From JAPLNB01 sp964451955 (GTDB lineage: Bacteria > Planctomycetota > Phycisphaerae > Tepidisphaerales > Tepidisphaeraceae), in assembly GCA_964451955.1 (NCBI GenBank), contig CAYVKG010000094.1:1-17089 (forward strand): a stretch of DNA of 17,089 nt, read 5' to 3'. The notes beneath the pieces were generated by a model. That model saw only the letters and a list, made by a program, of their open reading frames with translations. It ran no database searches and was not told the origin of the DNA. The first letter of the stretch is position 1. Each line of letters starts with the position of its first letter. Below are positions 1 through 8,237 of this stretch, one piece after another. The translations under genes and the position numbers were made by a program.

Positions 1-69
1 GAAGCAACGCAGGAGGTGGTGATGAGGATGATGGCGGGGGTGCGGGTGGAATGCGGCGGCGAGGGGTGA
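1..69 (+). CDS. Possible C-terminal end of a convergent gene (partial)
   Basis: A plus-strand frame is open from the first base and ends at TGA 67-69, giving 22 residues that end in ...VECGGEG. Nearly all of its third codon positions are G or C, as expected for this genome. It would converge on the 3' end of addA, with 17 bases between the two stop codons. No domain can be recognised in so short a tail, and the strand is G-rich in general, so an accidental open frame is quite possible. No plausible minus-strand start is visible between 1 and 86, so the addAB operon probably ends with addA. Confidence 0.22.
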   Translation, partial: EATQEVVMRMMAGVRVECGGEG

Positions 70-86
70 TGAGTCCGTGGGGGGGG

Positions 87-3000
87 TCAAAGGGTGACGA
101 TCTGACGGGGGCTGAGGAAAACGAGATGAGCGGTGTGGACGGCGCGGAGGGTGATCTTTTCAATTGCGTCGCGGTAGAAACGGATTTGGGGCTTGTACTG
201 TTCGGCGCGGTTGGCGACGGATCTTGGGGGAACTGCGTCGGTCTTGTAGTCGACGAGGGTGAATCCCCTTGTGTCAGGGAGGAGCAGATCGATGCGGCCA
301 CGGAGCATGACGCGGTCGAGCGGATCGGGGCTGGGCGGGGCGTTGAACTGCTCGGGCGGGAGGGAGCAGGTCAGTGGGAGCTCGCGCAAGAGGGATCGAG
401 CGTGTTGCTGGAGGAGTTGTCCGACGGTGGTAGCGAGGAACCAGACGATCTGTGAGAGGTCGATGGACTGGGACTGGGCGGTTGTGAGGAGGCGGCGGTC
501 GAGGAAAGAGGCGAGTTGGGATTGGAGGTCGTTGTTGGCGAAGTCGAGGTGACGGAGGAAGAGATGGACGGCTTCGCCTCGTTGCGCGGGGGAGAGGGGG
601 GCGGCGGAGTCTTGGAGGAAGGTGGGGAGGCGGAGGGGGTTTTGGCTGGTTGATTCTTGATTGTCGAATGGTGGAACGGCGGGAGGTTGCAGCGCGGGGG
701 AGGCGGTTTCAGTGGTCTGCTTGGTGAGATTGGCGACGGAGGTGGCTGCCTGGAGGGTGGTGAAGGGGTGATGGGGGTACTGGTATTGGAGGCGGGCAAT
801 CACGTCATCGGCGACGGGATTGGGAGGCGGCGTGGGCGTGAGCGGCTGGAGTTGAGCGAAACTGGAGATGCCGGCCTGGGCGTCCCGTCGAGGGGCGGGT
901 GGCGTAAGCCAGCCTTGGATTTCCTCTGGTGGATGGTTATGGACTTGAACGCATGGGGGCTCGCATTTGGAGAGAGGAACGGCCAGCGGCCCGAGCCAGT
1001 CGAGGGCGTTATTGGCCGACAGGATTGTGTCTGCGGGGAGGGGGCCGATGTGCGAGGCGTACTTCTGCGACCATGTCAGCGGATTTTTGGGGTTGGTGGC
1101 GCCGATGAGGATCAGATGTTCCTTGGCGCGGGTCATGGCGACGTAGAGGATGCGGAGTTCTTCGGCGAGGGTCTGCTGCCGGAGTCGCTCGGCTATGATG
1201 GTGGACGCCAGCGAGGGATACCGGATTTGCTTGCGTTCATCGATTGCGGAGAGGCCGAGGAAGGCATGGCGGTCGGCGACGATATTGCCGTTGCAGCTCT
1301 GGAAGTTGATGTGTTTGCCGAGGGAGGGGAGGATGACCACGGGGAATTCGAGGCCCTTTGATTTGTGGACGGACATGATGCGGACGACGTTTTCGGCCTC
1401 AGACAACTCTGACGGCGGGGCCGGGTCGGTTTCCTCCTTGAGCGTATCGAGAAAGCGTATGAAACGGTAGAGGCCTTGCCGAGAGAAGGTGCCGAACTGT
1501 CTGGCCCGCTCGTAGAGGTGGATGAGGTTGGCGCATCGCTGTTGCCCGTTGGGCAGGCCGCTGCAGAAAGTGAGCAGTCCGGTATCCTCGTAGATGGTCC
1601 AGATGAGGTCGGCGACGGGGCGGTGGCTGGCGAGGGTTCGCCAGTGTGCCAGCCTTTTGAGGAAACTCCGGATTGTGGCCGCAATCGGATCGTCCTTATC
1701 GGCAGCGTATTGCATGACGGCAGTGGCGAAGGGGACGGGTGTGGGGTTAGCGGCGAGGGGGGGCTGTGGGGAAGCGAGGCGGATCTGTGCCAAGGCGTCG
1801 TCGGGGGAGGGGAGGCGGGCCAGAGGCGAGCGGAGGACGGAGGCCATTGGGACGTCTTGTTGCTGGTTGTCCAGCAGGCGGAGGAGGGCCAGGACGTCGT
1901 GGATTTCGGTGGAGTCGAAATAGCCCGAGCCGCCGGCATTGTAGACGGGGATCTGATGCTGGCGGAGGATTTCAGCGTATGCGTCCGCGTGGTATCGGGT
2001 GGCTCGGAGCAATAGGACGATATCTCGACATTCGATGGGGCGCAGTCGGATTGGGCAACCGGGCTGACGGTCGGCGATGTTCATGCGTGGGTGGCCATGC
2101 CGGCCCAGGAGGTCTTCGATGCGACGGGCGACGAGCAGAGCCTCTCGCTCGGTTCGCTCGAGGTCAAGGATTTCCGAACCATCGGTTTCGTCGGTGTCGA
2201 TGGTGGCGGGAAGGAAATGCAGTTCGATGGGCGAGCCGGTGAAGGAAGGCGTCGTCTTGTCGGCGGTGGGGAAGGAGGCCGAGGGGTGGAGGCGGTGTGA
2301 TTCGTCGTAGGTGATCTCGGTGGCGCCGCCGACCATCAGTCGCTCGAACAGTTGGTTGAGGGCATCGAGCAGCGGCCCGCGCGAGCGGAAGTTGTTTTGG
2401 AGATGAATCAGCCGGCCGACGGGGTTGGGCGGTCGATAGTGATCGGCGCGGGTGAGGAAGCGTTGTGGTTCGGCGAGGCGGAAGCGGTAGATGCTTTGCT
2501 TGACGTCGCCGACGGCAAACAGATTGGGGGCGAGGTCGGGGGCGAGGCATTCGTGACTGGCGAGGCTAAGGATGGCATCCTGCAACTCGTTTATGTCCTG
2601 ATATTCATCGACGAGCACGTGCTGGAACTGCCGGTGGAGAAGGCGGGCGATGGGCGAAGGCTGAAGTTGGTGAGGTTGTTTTCCTTTCTCGTTTCCTTCG
2701 GAGAGCAATTGGAGGGTGAATCGCTCCAGGTCGTTGAAATCGAGGGCGCGGAGCGAGTTCTTCCGCTTGCGGAATCGCCGGTCAAAATCCAGAACCAGGT
2801 CGAGGAACACCTTGGCATGGGGCGTGATTGAGCGAAGACCGTCCTGGAGCTCCTGGCTGGTGAAACGGAGTGAGTTGATGAAAGGGCCTTGCTTGAGTTG
2901 CTTCTGGATAGTGGAGACGATTTGGTGGGCGGCCTCTTTCCCGGGGGTGTTGGCGCGGATGGAGGGGAGGCGGTCAAGGTTGGTTTGGGCGACCTGGGAG

Positions 3001-3938
3001 ACGAGAGCATCGTAGCCGTTCTGTTCGAGGGTGGTGGTCCAACGAGCGAGTGTCGAGGAAAGGGATTGGAGATAGGCGACGTAGGAGTCGAAACCTTTGA
3101 TGCGGGAGATAGCCGCGATGGCCGTCCGGGCATCTCGGTGGAGGTCGGCAAGACGAGAGCGGACGATGGCAAGGAATTCGAGACCCAGTTCTGATGCTGC
3201 GAGGGGTTGTTGGGCGGCGTTGGTGATGCGAGCGAGTGAACGATCGATCCAGGTGAGGGGATCGACGAGGCTGGAGAGCATTGCGTGTGTGTCGATGACC
3301 AGCGACATCAGGGACTCATCGTCGCGGCTGCCGCCATAGGCATCGATGAAACGGCAGAACGGCATGGAGTCTGTGCGGTCATAGGAATCGGCGAAGAGGT
3401 CGCGGACGATTTCGAGGCGTAGGAGGGTGGCTTCGTCGGCATCCATGACGCGGAAGTCGGGGTCGAGGCCGAGGTGACTGAAATGCTGGCGAAGCAGGCG
3501 ATTGCAGAAGGAATGCAGCGTCGAGCAATGGATATGGTCGAGCAGTGCAAACTGACGGCGCACGTGGGCGTCATGGGGTGTCGTGGCGAGCCGGTCGCGA
3601 AGGGCCGACTCAATTCGCGATTTCATTTCCGATGCGGCGGCGTCGGTGAAGGTTACCACGAGCAGACTGGAAATGTTGCAACGGGGTTCGTCGCAGACGA
3701 GGCGGACGCATCGTTCGGCGAGGACGGCCGTCTTGCCGGACCCGGCGGCCGCCGAGACGAGCAGAGACGTGTTGAGGGACGTGATGGCGTCTTGCTGTTC
3801 TGGAGTCCACTGGCGCGAGGAGGAAACGCCGATCGTTGGTTGCGCGTTGCCGGTTGGCGCGGCCGGGGGGTGATTCACAGGGGGAATCTGGTTGTTGGCG
3901 GGTGGGGACTGGGATGGAGGCGGTGGTCTATTCGGCAT
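87..3938 (-). CDS. addA: AddA: ATP-dependent helicase-nuclease subunit A
   Basis: UvrD/RecB-type SF1 helicase fused to a C-terminal PD-(D/E)XK nuclease, 1283 aa. With AddB it would unwind and resect double-strand breaks to load RecA. Motifs in order: WTPEQQDAI Q-motif (44-52), Walker A GSGKT (66-70), TFTDAAA (97-103), Walker B VDEYQD (443-448), GDVKQSIYRFR (477-487), NNFRSR (515-520), MSVHKSKGLEF (855-865), LYVAMTRAKEHL (931-942). The nuclease shows GEAVH (1121-1125), GRIDLL (1214-1219), VDYKTD (1229-1234) and QIRFY (1251-1255), so both active sites look complete. The ATG at 3938 is chosen because AGGAGG lies 6 nt upstream; the frame stays open to 4094, but only inside addB. It overlaps the addB stop by 11 bp, implying translational coupling. 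Oddity: about 43 Pro/Asn-rich residues precede the helicase core, and another Pro-rich linker lies around 1000-1110. Identification is secure. Confidence 0.95.
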   Translation of the reverse strand: MPNRPPPPSQSPPANNQIPPVNHPPAAPTGNAQPTIGVSSSRQWTPEQQDAITSLNTSLLVSAAAGSGKTAVLAERCVRLVCDEPRCNISSLLVVTFTDAAASEMKSRIESALRDRLATTPHDAHVRRQFALLDHIHCSTLHSFCNRLLRQHFSHLGLDPDFRVMDADEATLLRLEIVRDLFADSYDRTDSMPFCRFIDAYGGSRDDESLMSLVIDTHAMLSSLVDPLTWIDRSLARITNAAQQPLAASELGLEFLAIVRSRLADLHRDARTAIAAISRIKGFDSYVAYLQSLSSTLARWTTTLEQNGYDALVSQVAQTNLDRLPSIRANTPGKEAAHQIVSTIQKQLKQGPFINSLRFTSQELQDGLRSITPHAKVFLDLVLDFDRRFRKRKNSLRALDFNDLERFTLQLLSEGNEKGKQPHQLQPSPIARLLHRQFQHVLVDEYQDINELQDAILSLASHECLAPDLAPNLFAVGDVKQSIYRFRLAEPQRFLTRADHYRPPNPVGRLIHLQNNFRSRGPLLDALNQLFERLMVGGATEITYDESHRLHPSASFPTADKTTPSFTGSPIELHFLPATIDTDETDGSEILDLERTEREALLVARRIEDLLGRHGHPRMNIADRQPGCPIRLRPIECRDIVLLLRATRYHADAYAEILRQHQIPVYNAGGSGYFDSTEIHDVLALLRLLDNQQQDVPMASVLRSPLARLPSPDDALAQIRLASPQPPLAANPTPVPFATAVMQYAADKDDPIAATIRSFLKRLAHWRTLASHRPVADLIWTIYEDTGLLTFCSGLPNGQQRCANLIHLYERARQFGTFSRQGLYRFIRFLDTLKEETDPAPPSELSEAENVVRIMSVHKSKGLEFPVVILPSLGKHINFQSCNGNIVADRHAFLGLSAIDERKQIRYPSLASTIIAERLRQQTLAEELRILYVAMTRAKEHLILIGATNPKNPLTWSQKYASHIGPLPADTILSANNALDWLGPLAVPLSKCEPPCVQVHNHPPEEIQGWLTPPAPRRDAQAGISSFAQLQPLTPTPPPNPVADDVIARLQYQYPHHPFTTLQAATSVANLTKQTTETASPALQPPAVPPFDNQESTSQNPLRLPTFLQDSAAPLSPAQRGEAVHLFLRHLDFANNDLQSQLASFLDRRLLTTAQSQSIDLSQIVWFLATTVGQLLQQHARSLLRELPLTCSLPPEQFNAPPSPDPLDRVMLRGRIDLLLPDTRGFTLVDYKTDAVPPRSVANRAEQYKPQIRFYRDAIEKITLRAVHTAHLVFLSPRQIVTL

Positions 3939-6900
3939 CGTGCGCCTCCTGCACAACCTGCTTGAGGATCTGGTCTCGCGGCGTGTTCTGAATGTGGTTG
4001 TATGTGTTGATCGCGGGGTCAAAGCGACAGAGCGATCGGTATTCGCAATTGGGGCAGGGGGTCTGCGTGTTGATGCGGTACGGGGAGGCCTCAATATGTC
4101 CGGAGATTATGCGGTCGGCGAGTGCTGCGATACATCGGCGTGTGTGGGCGAGCAGGGCGGCGAATTCATCCGGCTCGGCAATATCAGTCTTGCTCTTGTT
4201 GCCCCAGAGGCGATCTTTTGTCTTTTGGGCGGAGACGATATCGGAGTTGTCGCAGTTGGGCGTGGAATCGATGAATTCGAAATAGTCGGTGTTCAGGATG
4301 CCTCGCCGCCTCCCGCCAAGTGCGAACCTTGGGTCGGAAGGATCGGGGGCATCGCTGGGGTGATCGACGCGTTCAAGCTCTCGCAGCAGGCGCACGTAAA
4401 ACGCCGCAATGGGGGTGAGGGGTCGGCCGCAGAGACGATCGCCATGGGCCTGGAGCACCAAGAGGGCGGTCAGCAACTGAAGCGACAGTCCGTGAAAGGC
4501 GCGGGTGAGATTGAGGTCGGTTTTTGAAATGCGATAGTCGATGATAGCGGCAGCCGACTGGTTTTCGAGCAGGTCGATGCGGTCGATTTGTCCGGAGAGC
4601 AGGACTACATTGCTGTTTGGCGTTGTGATGGACAATGCCGGCAGGAGTCTGGAACTTGGCCCGAATCTTGTTGTGGGAAAGGCGGTCTGGAGGCGTTGGC
4701 GTTGGGCGACGGCCTGGTGGGAGGCGACAAGCTCGCGTAGGGATCGTTCAATGCGGGTCAGAATATAGCTGCTGCGGGGGTTGGAGAGCATCATTTCGCC
4801 GCGGAGAGTTGTGGCGACCTCGGCGGTGAAAGTGCGGATGAGTTGCTCCGAATCCTGGGGCCGCAGGTTTTGCCATCCAGTGTGACGTCGGAGCATCTCT
4901 CGCACGATGTCTTCGAGGATCCTGTGGAAAGTGCTGTCGAGATTGATGGCGAGAGTATCGGATTCGTCGCGGGTCTGGAGTTTAAGGGCGTAGCGGGCGA
5001 AATGGCGGAAGGGGCAAGACGCGAAAGTCTCGATCTGCGAGACGCTGACCGGCAGGGGAGAGGGGAATAACCGTCGGGCGATTGGCGGCGACAGAGACGC
5101 GTGGTTCTGGTAAGAGAGCGACTTCCATGCCTGTTGGCGAAGGACGTCGATGGCGTCGCCGATGGGCGGATGGGTGGTGAGGAATTGGTAGAGGCATGGA
5201 AATGCGCCGTCGGCCAGATCGTTGGGAGCGGAACGAACCCATCGCATCAGGGCGGTCAGCAGTTGTCCGGGAGTGGCGATGAGGGAAGGATCCGTCCGCT
5301 CGTCACGCGGCAGGCAGCGGACGGGCGAGGCGGGGAAGAGTTCCCGCAGGCGGCGCCAATAGGGCGATGGACCCGAAGGTCGCCCCGCGTCGTCGGAGAT
5401 TGAGCGGCTGACGTAGAGGTGGTGGGACGAGCGTGTGAAAGCCACGTAGGCCAGGAGGTTTTCGTCCAGCAGCACTCGTTCGGTCGGAGGATCGAGAGAG
5501 AGCCCGCATTGCTCAAGTTCGGATCGTTCGGAATCGGAGAGGACCGAGGTCTGGCTGGGGGAGGCGGGGAAGAGGCCCTCATTGAGTCCGAGGAGGAGCA
5601 TAACTTTGACGTTGGGTGTGCGGGTGCGGTCAATCTGTCCGACGAGAACCTGATCGGTGGTTGGGGGGGTGATGGCGAGGTCGAAGGTTTCCAGGCCAGA
5701 CTCGAGGATGTCGATGAAATCCGGGAGGGTGACGCGCTCGGAGCCCAGCAGATCGACCAGTTCATCGAAGAGATCGACGAGGCTGTCCCAGGCTTGCTCG
5801 TGCTCGGCGGCCTGCTCGTGGTGAAGCGAATCGCGGGCCCGGGTGATCCATCGGCCGAGGGTGTCGGTTACGCCAAAACGGCTGAAGAGTTGGAATATCT
5901 CAACGACGATCTGGCGGAGCGGCATCGTTTTGTCCGGATCGGCGAAGCACGCGAGGAACGGCGCCAGCCTGTCGCGCACGCGGGCTCGGAGGGCGTCAAT
6001 TTCCACGGGGTCGTCGGGATTGCTGGCGGCCTGGTCATGCGGCGCGGCGACGAATTGGTGGTGGTATGTCCAGGGTTCCGGCCGCTGCCAGATGTTCCCG
6101 CGCAGGTGGTGTTCAATCACGTAGTTTTCGAGGCGGTCGGCTTCATCGGAGGACAGAGATGCCAAGCCCGACTTGATCAGGAGCATGACCGCTTCGTGCG
6201 GCCAGTCATGGTTAGGGATTGCCAGGACCGCCCGGAGGAACTGGAGCAGTGGATGGTGGGCCATGGAGCGTCGGCGATCGGCGAAGTAGGGGATGCCATG
6301 TTCGCGGAAGGAGGCGGCGATGAGATCGTGATAGGTGTCGAGGTTTCGGACGAGCAGGGCGATATCGCGAAATCGCAGCCCCCGCATGAGGAATTGCCGA
6401 ATGGTCCGGGCGGCGTGGTTGACTTCGGCGCGGCGGTCGGGGGCTTCGATGAGGTCGAGGTTGTCGGGGGCCGTTGGAGTGGCAAAGGGCGAATCGGCGA
6501 ACAGATCTCGCTCGATGGTGGCCAAGGCGGGGTTTTCGAATCGGCGGATCTCACGAAAGAAGAGGTGTGGTTCGATGGCGACGGATTCTGCAGCCATGGC
6601 CTTGCGCAGGCGGCGATAGGTTTGTTCCGCGGGGTGGAAGAGACTCAATTCGTGCGGCGGCGTGTCAGGGTCGATCAGGACGGGACTGGCCGGATCGATC
6701 AGGAGCGAGATCTCGACGCGGCGAGCCGCTTTGGCGAGGCGGGCGACCACGCGAACCTCGAAATCGTCCAGTTTCGAGAACTCATCGACGTAGATGACCG
6801 AGTTGCGCACCAAAGGCGATGTATCGATGCTACAGAGCACCTGGTCCATTCGGCGGCGGGGATCGAGGCGATCCTGTCCAAGGTAGGCGGTGTACTCGGC

Positions 6901-7404
6901 ATAGAGCCGTTGCAGATCCTGTATTTTGCCGAGGAGGGGGTTGGCGTCATGGGAGTCGGCGCGAATGTGGTCAAGGGCGGCAGCGAGTTGCGATGGATCT
7001 TTGCCTGCGCGGTCGAGTTCGGCAAATGCGGCTTCGAGTTTGGCTGCGAGGCCTGGCTGTCGGGCGGCCTTGTCGAAGAAAAGAAGTTGGCCTGCGAGTT
7101 TTCGGAGCAGGTGACCGAGGACCATCTGCCGACCGAGGCGGCTGATTGCCGGGGTTGCCGAGCCGCCGCACTCGTCGAGGAGATTCTGGTAGAGGGTGTC
7201 AAGGGATGAGACGTGGACGCGCACAAAGCCGGGCAGAGAACTGGCGCAAGCGAGGTTTCGCTCGGCGGTGAAGGTTGCCTGCCGAGGGAGAAGCCAGAGG
7301 ATTGGCGGGCCGAGGGGTTGGTCCCGCAGCGCGGCGAGGATAGCATGAAGGCAGTATCGGGTTTTTCCTGAGCCGGCTCGGCCTATGAGGAATCGGGCGG
7401 GCAT
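3928..7404 (-). CDS. addB: AddB: helicase-nuclease subunit B with degenerate nuclease motif
   Basis: AddB-type partner of AddA, 1158 aa, close to the usual length. The N-terminus has GRAGSGKT (8-15) and a Walker-B-like VDEFSKL (206-212). The middle has UvrD-like remnants such as LLLGLNEGLFPAS (603-615) and YVAFTRSSHHLYVS (653-666). The C-terminal nuclease domain has FHRILED (826-832) and the four iron-sulfur cysteines in the expected C-x~300-C-x2-C-x5-C spacing (C797, C1117, C1120, C1126). The catalytic region is odd: GQIDRID (938-944) is followed by IIDYR (954-958), where the family has DYK, and Q976-LLT-A980 replaces Q-x3-Y. The iron-sulfur fold is therefore kept while cleavage may be weakened. 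The ATG at 7404 is chosen because the P-loop then follows directly, as in the family; a GTG at 7449, directly abutting the upstream stop, is an alternative. It lies between the sigma-like gene and addA, all on one strand. Confidence 0.93.
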   Translation of the reverse strand: MPARFLIGRAGSGKTRYCLHAILAALRDQPLGPPILWLLPRQATFTAERNLACASSLPGFVRVHVSSLDTLYQNLLDECGGSATPAISRLGRQMVLGHLLRKLAGQLLFFDKAARQPGLAAKLEAAFAELDRAGKDPSQLAAALDHIRADSHDANPLLGKIQDLQRLYAEYTAYLGQDRLDPRRRMDQVLCSIDTSPLVRNSVIYVDEFSKLDDFEVRVVARLAKAARRVEISLLIDPASPVLIDPDTPPHELSLFHPAEQTYRRLRKAMAAESVAIEPHLFFREIRRFENPALATIERDLFADSPFATPTAPDNLDLIEAPDRRAEVNHAARTIRQFLMRGLRFRDIALLVRNLDTYHDLIAASFREHGIPYFADRRRSMAHHPLLQFLRAVLAIPNHDWPHEAVMLLIKSGLASLSSDEADRLENYVIEHHLRGNIWQRPEPWTYHHQFVAAPHDQAASNPDDPVEIDALRARVRDRLAPFLACFADPDKTMPLRQIVVEIFQLFSRFGVTDTLGRWITRARDSLHHEQAAEHEQAWDSLVDLFDELVDLLGSERVTLPDFIDILESGLETFDLAITPPTTDQVLVGQIDRTRTPNVKVMLLLGLNEGLFPASPSQTSVLSDSERSELEQCGLSLDPPTERVLLDENLLAYVAFTRSSHHLYVSRSISDDAGRPSGPSPYWRRLRELFPASPVRCLPRDERTDPSLIATPGQLLTALMRWVRSAPNDLADGAFPCLYQFLTTHPPIGDAIDVLRQQAWKSLSYQNHASLSPPIARRLFPSPLPVSVSQIETFASCPFRHFARYALKLQTRDESDTLAINLDSTFHRILEDIVREMLRRHTGWQNLRPQDSEQLIRTFTAEVATTLRGEMMLSNPRSSYILTRIERSLRELVASHQAVAQRQRLQTAFPTTRFGPSSRLLPALSITTPNSNVVLLSGQIDRIDLLENQSAAAIIDYRISKTDLNLTRAFHGLSLQLLTALLVLQAHGDRLCGRPLTPIAAFYVRLLRELERVDHPSDAPDPSDPRFALGGRRRGILNTDYFEFIDSTPNCDNSDIVSAQKTKDRLWGNKSKTDIAEPDEFAALLAHTRRCIAALADRIISGHIEASPYRINTQTPCPNCEYRSLCRFDPAINTYNHIQNTPRDQILKQVVQEAHDAE
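3945..3950 (-). promoter_or_regulatory. Ribosome binding site of addA
   Basis: AGGAGG on the minus strand lies 6 nt before the ATG at 3938 and inside the 3' end of addB. It is a near-perfect Shine-Dalgarno sequence, rare in this window, and decides the addA start over the longer frame that opens at 4094. Confidence 0.8.
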
Positions 7405-7449
7405 GGGATGATGATACCGGCGTGGGGAGCCGGGCAGAAGGGGCGACAC

Positions 7450-8160
7450 TCAGCGATGAAGGAGGTTGTTCAGGCAACCCAAGCGTTGGGCGAGGCAGGC
7501 GGCGCCTGCCAGGACCAGGAGCGTGAGGGCGAGTTTGAGGAAACGCTTGAGGCGTCTTGGGATGAGCGATCGCCTGATCTGTCGTCGCAGGGCGGGGCGA
7601 AGGACCTGCTCTCTGGGGGTCAATCGCTGGTAGACCTGCCTCATTCGATCCGTGAGAGTGTTGAATGCGGGTCCGGCCAGTGGTTCGAGAACGCCTTGGG
7701 CGCCTTTGAGATGGAGTTCCGCGGCATGCGTGGAGCAGTCCATCGCGATTGCCAAAGTCCGCGGCGGAAGTTGCTCAGCGTGATGAAGGAGGAATGCTTC
7801 CCGCTGCTGATACGGCAGGCTGCGCAGTGCTCGGATGAACGCGACGTACGGCGCGTCATCGCCACCTGGCGCGATGAGCGAATCGCCTTTCGCTGGAGGC
7901 TGGCGTGGTGAGACGCGACGGCAGGCCAGGACCGTATGGTGATAGAACCACCGCTCGGCGGCATCGCAGTCTCGCCATGAGGGCAGGTGGCGTATCGCCT
8001 GCCTGACGATGAAAAGGACGACGCCATCGCCGACCTCGGATCGGCCGGTCAGGCCGTGTGCGATTCGATGAACCGCCGGACAGAAGGAGGCCAGAAGCGA
8101 CTCGATGGCGGCAGGATTGAGTTTCCGGGCGAGATGGAAGGTGGATTCATCGAGAGGCAT
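7450..8160 (-). CDS. Sigma-70/ECF-like protein with C-terminal membrane helix
   Basis: The 236-aa product resembles an ECF sigma factor. Residues 19-82 follow the region 2 pattern (LLASFCPAVHRIAHGL, then AERWFYHHTVLACRR). Residues 105-160 follow region 4 (ALRSLPYQQREAFLLHHAE, then a helix-turn-helix-like stretch ending HLKGAQGVLEPLAG). The usual acidic D-A-E-D-x-x-Q-E core-binding stretch of region 2.2 is replaced by hydrophobic EVGDGVVLFIVRQAI (42-56). A basic segment (189-208) is followed by one predicted transmembrane helix (LKLALTLLVLAGAACLA, 208-224), so the protein is probably membrane-bound with its sigma-like part in the cytoplasm. Its TGA stop directly abuts a possible GTG start of addB, so it appears to lead the addB-addA operon. 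TATAAT lies 7 nt before its ATG and no Shine-Dalgarno is seen. It could be a working membrane-tethered sigma factor, a decoy, or a repurposed scaffold; the sequence does not decide. Confidence 0.75.
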   Translation of the reverse strand: MPLDESTFHLARKLNPAAIESLLASFCPAVHRIAHGLTGRSEVGDGVVLFIVRQAIRHLPSWRDCDAAERWFYHHTVLACRRVSPRQPPAKGDSLIAPGGDDAPYVAFIRALRSLPYQQREAFLLHHAEQLPPRTLAIAMDCSTHAAELHLKGAQGVLEPLAGPAFNTLTDRMRQVYQRLTPREQVLRPALRRQIRRSLIPRRLKRFLKLALTLLVLAGAACLAQRLGCLNNLLHR

Positions 8161-8167
8161 GGCGGGG

Positions 8168-8173
8168 ATTATA
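8168..8173 (-). promoter_or_regulatory. -10 element for the sigma-like/addBA operon
   Basis: A perfect TATAAT on the minus strand ends 7 nt before the ATG at 8160. Transcription would start at or very near the A of the ATG, giving a leaderless mRNA, consistent with the missing Shine-Dalgarno. No good -35 is seen; the bases at that distance (TTCTTC) match TTGACA poorly. Confidence 0.5.
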
Positions 8174-8224
8174 GCTGGGAAGGTCGAATGAAGAACGAGA
8201 AACGCTGAATCATCACGAAGCGGG

Positions 8225-8230
8225 TAGAAT
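8225..8230 (+). promoter_or_regulatory. -10 element for the RNA methyltransferase gene
   Basis: TAGAAT (5 of 6 to consensus) ends 7 nt before the ATG at 8238, the same spacing as the divergent TATAAT element on the other strand. It implies a leaderless or nearly leaderless transcript. No convincing -35 is visible. Confidence 0.42.
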
Positions 8231-8237
8231 ATGGTCC

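Noticed and set aside
3939..4094. 52-residue N-terminal extension of AddA
   Set aside because: It lies inside the addB 3' end, is Arg/Thr/Ser-rich, and is made unnecessary by the AGGAGG before the ATG at 3938.
5419..7209. 596-aa plus-strand open frame antisense to addB
   Set aside because: It runs opposite a clear AddB with P-loop and iron-sulfur cysteines. Its translation is Gly/Glu/Val-rich without domains, as expected for the antisense of a C-rich coding strand.
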